5,742 nt of DNA from Pseudomonadota bacterium (GCA_023390955.1 JAEWBW010000605.1:1-5742); one strand, 5' to 3'. Numbered from the stretch's first letter, positions 1-5,581 are shown. Notes: generated from the sequence alone by a model not told the origin. A program made the numbers and translations.

Positions 1-20
1 TTCTTGCTCAGTGCCATCAT
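1..20 (-). CDS. Start of a gene downstream of the ECF sigma factor, probably its anti-sigma factor (partial)
   Basis: Only the first six codons (MMALSK) lie in the window; the rest runs off the left edge. The ATG at 20-18 overlaps the sigma factor's stop codon (TGA, 19-17), and a second in-frame ATG follows at 17-15. A GAGG lies 6 bases before the first ATG. This start-stop overlap is the usual translational coupling between an ECF sigma gene and its cognate anti-sigma gene. The product itself cannot be identified from six residues; anti-sigma factor is an inference from position alone. Confidence 0.45.
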
Positions 21-586
21 GGCCAGCCTCGTTCCACGCCGGCCGCTTTGAGCAGCTCGGCAAGTTTCTTGCGCGCATAAAACAAGCGCGTCTTCACCGT
101 GTTTTCCGGAATGCCAACGATCTGCGCCACCTCTTCCACGGACTTCTCGTGGTAGTAGACGAGATCGACGATTTCCCGATGCTCAGGCGACAGCGCCGTC
201 AGGCACTCCCGCAACGCGTCACTGGTATCCTTCTTCTGCACCACCGTTTCGGGATCGTCGGACTGGTCCTCGATCGCGTTGGCGGCCTCTTCGTCCAACT
301 CGAGATCCTTCCTGCGCCGGAGCGCCGAGAGGGCCTTGAATCGGGTAATGGCCAGCAGCCAGGTGGATACGGCGGATCGGCCTTCGAACTTTCCGGCTTG
401 GCGCCAGACGTCGAGAAACACCTCGCTGATGAGGTCTTCCGCCGTCTGTTCGTTGCGCACGAGCCGGAGCCCGAAACGATACACCCTGACGTGGTGCCGC
501 CCGTACAGCACCTGCATGGCGAGCCGGTCGCCTTGGGCGATCCGGGCGATCAGGACTTCGTCCGTAGCCGCCTGTGTCGCGTTCAA
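17..586 (-). CDS. ECF (group 4) RNA polymerase sigma factor
   Basis: A 189-residue sigma factor that would direct RNA polymerase to a stress-type regulon. Sigma region 2 spans about residues 24-91, with the core-binding stretch TAEDLISEVFLDVWRQA at 48-64 and the basic promoter-melting end STWLLAITRFKALSALRRR at 74-92. A short acidic linker (about 93-120) follows. Region 4 spans about 121-180, with the helix-turn-helix VEEVAQIVGIPENTVKTRLF at 150-169. There is no region 3 or region 1.1, as expected for ECF factors. The start is TTG (586-584). It is the only usual start codon between an in-frame TAG upstream and the beginning of region 2, and the upstream GAGACGGG is a poor ribosome site, so the N-terminus is less certain than the rest. 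The gene overlaps the next gene by 4 bases or less, which suggests a sigma/anti-sigma operon. It is not related closely to the second sigma factor in this window. The exact ECF subgroup and signal are not recognised. Confidence 0.93.
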   Translation of the reverse strand: MNATQAATDEVLIARIAQGDRLAMQVLYGRHHVRVYRFGLRLVRNEQTAEDLISEVFLDVWRQAGKFEGRSAVSTWLLAITRFKALSALRRRKDLELDEEAANAIEDQSDDPETVVQKKDTSDALRECLTALSPEHREIVDLVYYHEKSVEEVAQIVGIPENTVKTRLFYARKKLAELLKAAGVERGWP

Positions 587-1012
587 AGCCCGTCTCGCAA
601 AATTGGTCGGGTCGAAACGGCGGACGGTTCGACGCGAGGCACAAGAATCTTCAACCTACCGCAGTCATACGGGGTCATCTGTGACCTACCCCACATACGC
701 GCCATTTCATTTTGCCAACCCCGGCGGCCCCCCGCCTCGCTCGATTTCGGTAACATAGTACGGAACAACTTTCCTGCGAAGCGGCCGATCGGTTCGGACA
801 ACCCGACAAAGCCTGGATCCCTTGGCCAGCCTGCCAAATGTATGTCGCGCTGCACCCGGTTTTGGCTCAGTGGCGCCGCCCGGAATGCCTAATCGCCGGC
901 AACTCCCCCGACGACCCTTCCCCTCACCGCCCCCGGATTCGGTTCCAAAGGATACCAAACCTAAAGGCTTGCCACGTAAATTTTCGGACTGACATCCACC
1001 AATGGCAGGTTC
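587..1012. other. Divergent intergenic region between ECF sigma gene and diguanylate cyclase
   Basis: These 426 bases carry no convincing gene; the reading frames present lack ribosome sites and protein-like composition. The region must hold the promoters of both flanking genes. Visible structure: a GGTCA/TGACC hairpin at 673-686, ACCTACC repeated 30 bases apart (654-660 and 684-690), a TTGGC-N6-GCCAA dyad at 822-837, and an A/T-richer stretch around 955-985 ahead of the cyclase. A minus-strand TTCGCA/TATGTT pair with a 17-base spacer (rightmost base about 782) could be a housekeeping-type promoter for the sigma gene, but the -35 match is weak. No clear ECF or sigma-54 consensus is seen. Confidence 0.5.
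671..690. promoter_or_regulatory. Small hairpin/dyad upstream of the ECF sigma gene
   Basis: GGTCA (673-677) and TGACC (682-686) are inverted around a 4-base loop. An outer GG (671-672) can pair with CC (689-690) across a two-base bulge. It lies about 85-100 bases upstream of the sigma start codon, so it could be an operator or a 5'-leader hairpin. The stem is short and could be chance in GC-rich DNA. Confidence 0.25.
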
Positions 1013-2170
1013 ATGAGCACGGCCGCGACGTCCTACCCTGAGCGGAGTGCCGCAGAGGTCGCGGATCTCGAGCTGTTGCCTGCCAAGGCAGCACCCGAGG
1101 TCGCCGCCCGCCGCGTCCGCCAGCGTCGCCAGATGTATGTCGGCCAGGTCGTGAGTTATTCGCTCGGCGCCTCCGTCCTGCTGCTCTACGCCTATGACGG
1201 CGCGGTCTCGATGATGGTCCCGTCGCTGTTCTGGCTCGGCGGCCTGATGGTGATCGGCACCTTTACCGTGCTCTCGGAAGCCGGCGTCGGCGACAAGCTC
1301 ACGGACCACTATCTCACCGTCTTCCAGATCAGCGCGCATATGGCGCTGCAGCTCGTCTTCCTGCTGACGGTGCCGGCGATCGGCGTCACCTTCATCAGCG
1401 TGCTGTTCCTGATCTTCGCCTTCGGCACGCTGCGCATGACCTCGCAGCAGGCGATGCTGACCTGGGGCCTTGCCACCACCGGGCTCGGTTTCGTCTTCCT
1501 CGCGACCGACCTGCCGATCGGCTTGCCGGTCGGTACCCGGCTCGAGCGCTTCGCCGCGATGATGTGCTTCGCGCTGGTGATCGGCCAGTGCGCCTTCCTC
1601 GGACTGTTCGGCAGCACGCTGCGCAAGATCCTGTATCGCCGCAGCATCGAGCTGAAGGACGCCTACCAGCGCATCGAGGAGCTCGCCGAGCTCGACGAAT
1701 TGACCGGCTCGCTGAACCGCCGCTGCATCATGCGGCTGCTCGACGAGGAGATCGCGCGCGCTCGCAATGCCGGCCCGGGCTGCTCGATCGCGCTGATCGA
1801 CCTCGACTGGTTCAAGCGCATCAACGACGCCCACGGTCATCCGACCGGAGACGAGGTGCTGCGCACATTCGCCATCACCATCTTCGCCAACATCCGGCCT
1901 GACGACCGCTTCGGCCGCTATGGCGGCGAGGAATTCCTGTTGCTGTTGCCGAACACGGCCGGCGACGAGGCCGCGCGCATGCTCGACAGGCTGCGCCGCA
2001 TCGTTGCCGATCTCGACTGGAGCGCATTTTCGCCCGGCATGAACGTGACGATTTCAGCAGGTGTGTCGGCCCTGCGCGACAATGATAATGTAGACACATT
2101 TCTCGCGCGTGCCGACAGCGCGCTCTATTCCGCCAAGGCGCAAGGGCGCAACCGTATTGCAACGAGCTGA
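1013..2170 (+). CDS. Membrane-bound GGDEF diguanylate cyclase
   Basis: A 385-residue inner-membrane enzyme predicted to make cyclic di-GMP from two GTP. After a cytosolic N-terminus there are about six membrane helices (roughly 42-61, 67-86, 103-121, 123-141, 148-166, 179-199). A short amphipathic linker (about 205-227) leads into a GGDEF domain (228-383). The domain looks fully active: it opens with DELTGSLNRR (228-237), the metal/GTP residues D263, N271 and D280 are present, and the signature is GGEEF at 304-308. The product-inhibition site RxxD (R295-P-D-D298) sits exactly five residues before GGEEF, so feedback inhibition is expected. It ends with the family's ALYSAKAQGRNRI. There is no EAL domain and no recognised soluble sensor domain, so any signal is presumably sensed by the membrane part. 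The ATG at 1013 has only a close AGG (1007-1009) as ribosome site. The DUF2336 gene follows after 62 bases and may be cotranscribed. Confidence 0.95.
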   Translation: MSTAATSYPERSAAEVADLELLPAKAAPEVAARRVRQRRQMYVGQVVSYSLGASVLLLYAYDGAVSMMVPSLFWLGGLMVIGTFTVLSEAGVGDKLTDHYLTVFQISAHMALQLVFLLTVPAIGVTFISVLFLIFAFGTLRMTSQQAMLTWGLATTGLGFVFLATDLPIGLPVGTRLERFAAMMCFALVIGQCAFLGLFGSTLRKILYRRSIELKDAYQRIEELAELDELTGSLNRRCIMRLLDEEIARARNAGPGCSIALIDLDWFKRINDAHGHPTGDEVLRTFAITIFANIRPDDRFGRYGGEEFLLLLPNTAGDEAARMLDRLRRIVADLDWSAFSPGMNVTISAGVSALRDNDNVDTFLARADSALYSAKAQGRNRIATS

Positions 2171-2221
2171 CATTTCACTTGCTTCCGGACGCGGAGAAGC
2201 CGCAACCGGATCGATTGCTCC

Positions 2222-2230
2222 AGGACAGGG
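2222..2230 (+). promoter_or_regulatory. Ribosome binding site fixing the DUF2336 start
   Basis: AGGACAGGG lies directly before the ATG at 2233, with AGGA seven bases upstream of it. An in-frame TTG at 2179 would give 18 more residues, but it has no Shine-Dalgarno sequence and lies 9 bases past the cyclase stop. The ATG at 2233 is therefore preferred. Confidence 0.7.
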
Positions 2231-2232
2231 CT

Positions 2233-3345
2233 ATGAGATCTAAGACCGCGAAAGAATCCGCAAAGGCCAGCGAAAGCCTGCTCGACGAATTGCAGGAGAC
2301 GCTGGCCCACGGCACGGTTGCGCGCCGGGTCGAGGCGCTGCGCCGGGTTACCGACCTCTTTGTCGGCAGCTCCGTGGATTATTCGGACGATCTGGTCGTC
2401 CTGTTCGACGACGTATTCCAGTGCCTGATCGACAGCATCGAGACCTCGGCCAAGGCACTGCTCGCCGAACGGCTGGCGCCGATCGACAGCGCACCGCCCC
2501 GCACCATTCGCACCCTCGCGCTCGACGACGTCATCGCGGTTGCAGGTCCCGTACTGTCGAAATCGGAGCGGCTGGATGAGGCCACCCTGCTCGAGATCGC
2601 GCGCAGCAAGAGCCAGGCGCATCTCCAGGCGATCTCGATACGCCGCGTGCTCTCCGGCGCCCTCACCGACGTGCTGGTGATGCGCGGCAGTGACGAAGTA
2701 GTCCGCTCCACCGTCAGCAATCCCGGCGCACAGTTCACGGAAGGCGGCTACGTTCAGCTGATCGAACGCGCCGAACGCGACGACGACATCGCAACCTGCG
2801 TCGGCCTGCGCCCGGATCTGCCGAGCCATCACTATCTCAAGCTGGTCGCCAAGGCGTCCCTCAGCGTGCGCAAGAAGCTGCAGGCAGCCAATCCGGCGAT
2901 GGCCGACGCGGTCACCAGCGCGGTTCAGGCGGCCTCCCAGCGCGTCCGTGCGGCCGCCACGACGGAACGCACCGGGATGGCGCGCGCCCTGGTGCAATCC
3001 TTGTTCGACGACGGCCGGCTCGACGAGCACCAGGTCACGATATTCGCCGAGCAGGACAAGTTCGACGAGACCAACGCCGCACTTGCGGCCCTCGCCGGCA
3101 TCGCGGTGACGACGGCCGAGGACATGATGATCGAGAAGCGCAACGAAGGCGTCATGATCCTGGCGAAGGTCGCGGGCATGTCGTGGTCCACCGTGCGCGC
3201 GGTCATCGCCATGCGCGACAAGCTGTCGGGCGGCGATCCGACCGACCTGACGAGTGCGCGAGACACTTACGACAAGCTGCGCAGCTCGACCGCGCAGCAA
3301 GTGCTGCGCTTTCATCGCATGCAGCAGAGCACGACGCCGGCGTAA
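2233..3345 (+). CDS. DUF2336 domain-containing protein
   Basis: A 370-residue, soluble, almost entirely helical protein without signal peptide or membrane segment. It is recognised as the DUF2336 family (COG5330), common in Alphaproteobacteria and of unknown biochemical function. The characteristic stretch is at about 133-185, where ISIRRVLSGALTDVLVMRG is followed by a conserved NPGAQFTEGGYVQL and an acidic end. The repeated helix pairs resemble HEAT-type scaffolds, suggesting a protein-interaction role; that is inference. A short Lys/Ser-rich N-terminus (MRSKTAKESAKASES) precedes the helical body. The gene is downstream of and co-oriented with the diguanylate cyclase, so a link to c-di-GMP signalling is possible, but no c-di-GMP binding motif was seen. 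Its stop is 9 bases from the stop of the convergent nrsF-like gene. Confidence 0.88.
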   Translation: MRSKTAKESAKASESLLDELQETLAHGTVARRVEALRRVTDLFVGSSVDYSDDLVVLFDDVFQCLIDSIETSAKALLAERLAPIDSAPPRTIRTLALDDVIAVAGPVLSKSERLDEATLLEIARSKSQAHLQAISIRRVLSGALTDVLVMRGSDEVVRSTVSNPGAQFTEGGYVQLIERAERDDDIATCVGLRPDLPSHHYLKLVAKASLSVRKKLQAANPAMADAVTSAVQAASQRVRAAATTERTGMARALVQSLFDDGRLDEHQVTIFAEQDKFDETNAALAALAGIAVTTAEDMMIEKRNEGVMILAKVAGMSWSTVRAVIAMRDKLSGGDPTDLTSARDTYDKLRSSTAQQVLRFHRMQQSTTPA

Positions 3346-3354
3346 ACGGCTGCG

Positions 3355-3999
3355 TCAGTACCTCAGGAATTTCGATCCCAGCAGCGCGCCGACCGCTGCG
3401 ACGAAGGCCGTCGCAAGCGTGTACCAGGCCGCCACGAATAGCGGGGAATCGTCGGCGCAGTGCGAGGCGTAGAGGGTCGCGGCCAGCCCGGCCGACGCCA
3501 GGCCTGCAAGCGCGCCGGCCAGTGCCGGGCGAGACGGTGCGCCATGGCGCAGGCCGTAAAGCGCACCAGCGAGCAGCGGCAGCGACATCGCCGGGATCGC
3601 CAGCAGGCAGGTCCGGGAATTCCGGCCCACCGTCCGCATCGCCACCGGCATCGCCGGCGCCATCATCATCTCGCCGCCGATCGCGACCGCGAGCAGCCCG
3701 ACCGGCAACAGCAGCAGCCAGCCCCAGCCGCGCATCAGCGCTTCAGGGCGCGACATATGCAGGCTGACGATGATGGCGGGAATCGCGAGTGACAGCGTCA
3801 CCGCGAACTTCATGTCGAAGAACGGATTTCGCATCGCCGTCATCACGTCGGGTCGCACGCCGAGGAAGGTGGCGAAGATCAGGATCGACAGCGGTGCCGC
3901 GACCAGGAGGCCGGTGGTCAACACCGCGCCGACCTTCGGCGCGCGGGTGGCGTTGTCGGCTGCGAGCGAACGAATGAGTTGATCGGTGTCCATGTTCAT
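3355..3999 (-). CDS. nrsF: NrsF-type (DUF1109) anti-sigma-F factor, integral membrane
   Basis: A 214-residue membrane protein expected to hold the adjacent SigF-type sigma factor inactive at the inner membrane until a signal arrives. About six membrane helices are seen (roughly 27-48, 64-82, 92-110, 131-150, 158-178, 186-207), with a short cytosolic N-terminus beginning MNMDTDQLIRSLAAD, typical of this family. It has only two cysteines, C131 (SRTCLLAIP) and C181 (ASHCADDS). Two conserved cysteines in the Caulobacter relative are, as I recall, needed for response to metals such as chromate and cadmium, and the positions agree with my memory of that numbering. The ATG (3999-3997) overlaps the sigma stop (3998-3996) as ATGA, so the two are translationally coupled. 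A second ATG at 3993-3991 is possible. Family assignment rests on context, topology and the cysteine pair. Confidence 0.88.
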   Translation of the reverse strand: MNMDTDQLIRSLAADNATRAPKVGAVLTTGLLVAAPLSILIFATFLGVRPDVMTAMRNPFFDMKFAVTLSLAIPAIIVSLHMSRPEALMRGWGWLLLLPVGLLAVAIGGEMMMAPAMPVAMRTVGRNSRTCLLAIPAMSLPLLAGALYGLRHGAPSRPALAGALAGLASAGLAATLYASHCADDSPLFVAAWYTLATAFVAAVGALLGSKFLRY

Positions 4000-4541
4000 G
4001 TCTCACGCAATCTGGCGGTGAGCGCGGCAAGCCCGCGATGCAGCGCGACGCGCACCGCTCCTTCGCTCATCGAGAATTTCTTGGCGGTGTCCTTGATCGA
4101 GGCACTGTCGACCGCGATCGACTGCAGCACGTCGCGCTGGCGCTGCGGCAGCGTGCCGAGATGCGCGCTGACCTCGCCCGCCGAGGCTGTCTCTTGCGGC
4201 GCTTCGCCCGGAAGCGTCTCCGCGAAATCATCGATGTTGACGAACACCCGCCTGCCTCGTCGCCGCAGTGCATCGATCAGCTTGTTGCGGGCGATGGCGA
4301 ACAGCCAGGGCGCGAAGGGAGCCTCGCGATCCCAGGTGTGCCGCTTCAGATGCACCGCCAACAGAATCTCCTGCACGATATCCTCGGCCTGGTCGACCGG
4401 CTGCCCGGCCCGCGCCAGGCCTCGCCTTGAGGCCGCGCGCAGCACAGGGGTGACAGCCCTCAGCAGGCGCTGATACGCCGCATCATCGCCGTCCATGGCC
4501 GACCGCATCAGGCCGGTCCACTCGTCCTCACCTCCGCGCAC
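3996..4541 (-). CDS. sigF: SigF-type ECF RNA polymerase sigma factor
   Basis: A 181-residue ECF sigma factor paired with NrsF. Region 2 lies at about 17-93, with QPVDQAEDIVQEILLAVH (47-64) and the promoter-melting end APWLFAIARNKLIDALRRR (77-95). An acidic linker (about 101-122) follows. Region 4 lies at about 123-177, with the helix-turn-helix IKDTAKKFSMSEGAVRVALH at 149-168. The start chosen is GTG at 4541-4539, five bases after AGGAG (4551-4547); it gives the N-terminus MRGGEDEWTGLMR. A longer frame from GTG at 4604 would add 21 residues, but it lacks a ribosome site, begins inside a palindrome, and its added codons run through the apparent promoter. By analogy with Caulobacter SigF, the regulon would concern heavy-metal or oxidative stress; the target genes are not in this window. 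The upstream promoter suggests autoregulation. Confidence 0.9.
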   Translation of the reverse strand: MRGGEDEWTGLMRSAMDGDDAAYQRLLRAVTPVLRAASRRGLARAGQPVDQAEDIVQEILLAVHLKRHTWDREAPFAPWLFAIARNKLIDALRRRGRRVFVNIDDFAETLPGEAPQETASAGEVSAHLGTLPQRQRDVLQSIAVDSASIKDTAKKFSMSEGAVRVALHRGLAALTARLRET

Positions 4542-4546
4542 GCGCG

Positions 4547-4551
4547 CTCCT
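4547..4551 (-). promoter_or_regulatory. Ribosome binding site fixing the sigF start
   Basis: AGGAG on the minus strand stands five bases before GTG 4541. It is the only strong Shine-Dalgarno sequence at good spacing from an in-frame start. GGAGG a little further on is about 22 bases from the next ATG, too far to serve it. Confidence 0.7.
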
Positions 4552-4560
4552 GATTGGCAA

Positions 4561-4585
4561 TTCGGTCGCTCTTTCAGTTTGTTAC
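4561..4585 (-). promoter_or_regulatory. Probable SigF-dependent promoter of sigF-nrsF
   Basis: On the minus strand GTAAC (4585-4581) and CGAA (4564-4561) are separated by 16 bases. These match the -35 (GTAACC) and -10 (CGAA) elements I recall for Caulobacter SigF promoters, except for the sixth base of the -35. Counting a full hexamer, the spacer is 15. Transcription would begin near 4555, leaving a leader of roughly a dozen bases that holds just the AGGAG site before GTG 4541. The geometry supports an autoregulated operon. The consensus is from memory and the start site is inferred. Confidence 0.6.
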
Positions 4586-4599
4586 GCCAGAGGCGAGAT

Positions 4600-4615
4600 A
4601 TCACGAATTCGTGAT
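4600..4615. repeat. Perfect 16-bp palindrome, operator-like
   Basis: ATCACGAATTCGTGAT reads the same on both strands, with no spacer or mismatch. It lies 14 bases upstream of the putative sigF -35 element and about 215 bases upstream of the divergent gene at 4831. A perfect dyad of this length in an intergenic region is characteristic of a binding site for a dimeric helix-turn-helix regulator. The regulator is not recognised and no regulator gene is adjacent. Confidence 0.6.
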
Positions 4616-4633
4616 CTGATATGGAACCACCCC

Positions 4634-4660
4634 GAGCCTCGTTCGCAGGCCGGCAGGCTC
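4634..4660. repeat. Inverted repeat GAGCCT/AGGCTC with internal GCAGGC direct repeat
   Basis: GAGCCT (4634-4639) and AGGCTC (4655-4660) are inverted around 15 bases. GCAGGC occurs twice within it (4645-4650 and 4653-4658). It could form a hairpin in the leader of the exported-protein gene or be a regulator site. Apart from this, the palindrome and the tandem repeat, the stretch 4616-4830 shows nothing supportable. Confidence 0.25.
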
Positions 4661-4788
4661 ATACCACCGTTCCCCGTGCTTCGCATCCGTCCGAGGGCGT
4701 GGACTGCCGCGGTTTTGCCAGCTCCTGCCCGAAGATTCCCTGTTTCTGCCCCGCTGTGGTCACGCCCCGGGGTCTCTGTTCGCACCCG

Positions 4789-4818
4789 GGACGGGCGGAC
4801 TTAGGACGGGCAGACTCG
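4789..4818 (+). repeat. Tandem 15-base repeat just before the ribosome site
   Basis: Two adjacent 15-base units (4789-4803 and 4804-4818) agree at 12 of 15 positions: GGACGGGC, G or A, GACT, then two variable bases. The second unit runs straight into the GGGGAG ribosome site of the exported-protein gene. It may be a slippage duplication or a paired binding site in the leader. Confidence 0.6.
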
Positions 4819-4823
4819 GGGAG
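4818..4823 (+). promoter_or_regulatory. Ribosome binding site fixing the start at 4831
   Basis: GGGGAG lies seven bases before ATG 4831. The reading frame stays open upstream to an ATG at 4621, but that start has no ribosome site and its 70 extra residues are rich in Pro, Arg, Cys and Ser without protein-like pattern. Starting at 4831 also puts a signal peptide at the N-terminus. Confidence 0.75.
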
Positions 4824-4830
4824 ATATGGA

Positions 4831-5523
4831 ATGACTGTAGCGATTGGACGCGGCTCGGGACGCGTATTGGGCCGACTGGCCTTGATCCTGACCGCAGGCG
4901 TTTTCCTTGGCCTTTCCGGCGCGCAGGCCGCGCCGTCCACGACCTCCAGCGGCAAGCCGGACAGCGTCGGCAAATCGACCGAGACCGTTCGCTCCGGCAA
5001 GCAACGGCGCTCCTCCGCCCGCCACCGCTCCAGCAAGACCGCGGACAAATCCTCCGACAAGGGCAAGACCGAGACCAAGGCCGAAACCAAGGCCGAAACG
5101 AAGGAGGTCGCGGCGACCGACACCACCGTGCCGTCTTCCGGCGACATGCCGCCGACCGTCGCCAATGCCAATGCGCAGCTCGCCGCTGCCGACACACCGG
5201 TCGCAGCCGCGGCAACCGCGATGAGCTCACGGGCCAGCGACAATGTGCAGGCAGCAGCCGACCAGCCTGCCCCCGCGCCCGACAATCCGGCACCCGCCTC
5301 AGATCAGTTGACCGAAGCCGACCGCACCCAGTTGCAGGACACGGCCCCCGCACAGAAGACGGTTGGCGCTGCTCCCGTCGAGCAGCCGCGTCCGGCGCCG
5401 GTGATGGCATCGAGCCACAGCGACACGTCGGCCTGGGAGCAGAGCTCGCTGATCGGAAAGATCTTCATCGGTTTCGGCGCGCTTTTGACCGTGGCCTCGG
5501 CCGCGCGCATGTTCATGGCCTGA
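4831..5523 (+). CDS. Exported Lys/Ala/Pro-rich protein with C-terminal membrane anchor, unknown function
   Basis: A 230-residue protein of no recognised family. Residues 1-33 look like a signal peptide: basic start (RGSGRVLGR), hydrophobic core LALILTAGVFLGLSG, and a likely cleavage after AQA (33). A strongly basic Ser/Lys/Arg stretch follows (about 41-80, including KQRRSSARHRSSK). Next come an ETKA/ETKA/ETKE repeat (81-92), an Ala/Asp/Pro-rich region likely to be disordered (93-200), and a C-terminal hydrophobic helix (about 207-228, SLIGKIFIGFGALLTVASAA). There are no cysteines. If both ends are membrane-embedded or the signal is cleaved, the middle would span the periplasm as a flexible linker, perhaps near cell wall or DNA given its charge; that is speculation. 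It is divergent from sigF and could share its control region. It precedes an enoyl-CoA hydratase gene but a terminator-like hairpin lies between. Confidence 0.82.
   Translation: MTVAIGRGSGRVLGRLALILTAGVFLGLSGAQAAPSTTSSGKPDSVGKSTETVRSGKQRRSSARHRSSKTADKSSDKGKTETKAETKAETKEVAATDTTVPSSGDMPPTVANANAQLAAADTPVAAAATAMSSRASDNVQAAADQPAPAPDNPAPASDQLTEADRTQLQDTAPAQKTVGAAPVEQPRPAPVMASSHSDTSAWEQSSLIGKIFIGFGALLTVASAARMFMA
5071..5106 (+). repeat. 12-base tandem repeat coding ETKA units
   Basis: Three consecutive 12-base units (5071-5082, 5083-5094, 5095-5106) encode ETKA, ETKA and ETKE. The first two differ at one base; the third is diverged at two positions from the second. The unit is a multiple of three, so copy number can change without frameshift. 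Confidence 0.75.
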
Positions 5524-5554
5524 TTACCGGCCTATCGTCCTTGCAACCTGGCTC

Positions 5555-5581
5555 CGGGGATGCGCGATCTGCGCGTCCCCG
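5555..5581 (+). terminator. Terminator-like hairpin after the exported-protein gene
   Basis: CGGGGATGCGC (5555-5565) pairs with GCGCGTCCCCG (5571-5581) around the 5-base loop GATCT. The 11-bp stem has one G-U wobble. It lies 32 bases after the stop codon and 77 bases before the next gene. It is not followed by a run of T, so intrinsic termination may be weak; it could instead act as a transcript-end stabiliser. Confidence 0.55.

Noticed and set aside
762..794. GGAAC with a downstream CGGTT as an EcfG-type promoter toward the cyclase gene
   Set aside because: The spacer is about 23 bases and nothing like CGTT falls at the right distance.
11..892. Long plus-strand open frame antisense to the first sigma gene
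   Set aside because: The minus strand clearly encodes a sigma factor; this frame is a GC-rich shadow with no ribosome site or family resemblance.
969..997. TTGCCA as a -35 element for the cyclase
   Set aside because: No acceptable -10 hexamer at 16-18 bases.
838..1041. 67-codon plus-strand frame running into the cyclase start
   Set aside because: No ribosome site and no protein-like features; it overlaps a well-supported start in another frame.
707..1840. 377-codon minus-strand open frame opposite the cyclase
   Set aside because: Composition is the repetitive Asp/Arg/Gln/His typical of an antisense frame; the plus strand carries the full set of GGDEF residues.
2180..2202. GCTTC/GAAGC inverted repeat between the cyclase and DUF2336 as a terminator
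   Set aside because: The stem is only five pairs with a large loop and no T-run; it does not support termination between the two genes.
2125..3315. 396-codon minus-strand open frame opposite the DUF2336 gene
   Set aside because: A shadow of a real gene; the plus-strand product matches DUF2336.
4623..4643. GGAAC...CGTT resembling an EcfG general-stress promoter
   Set aside because: The spacer is 12 bases; the EcfG consensus needs about 16-17.
4621..4830. N-terminal extension of the exported protein to ATG 4621
   Set aside because: No ribosome site; the extension would bury the signal peptide and has non-protein-like composition. ATG 4831 has GGGGAG at good spacing.
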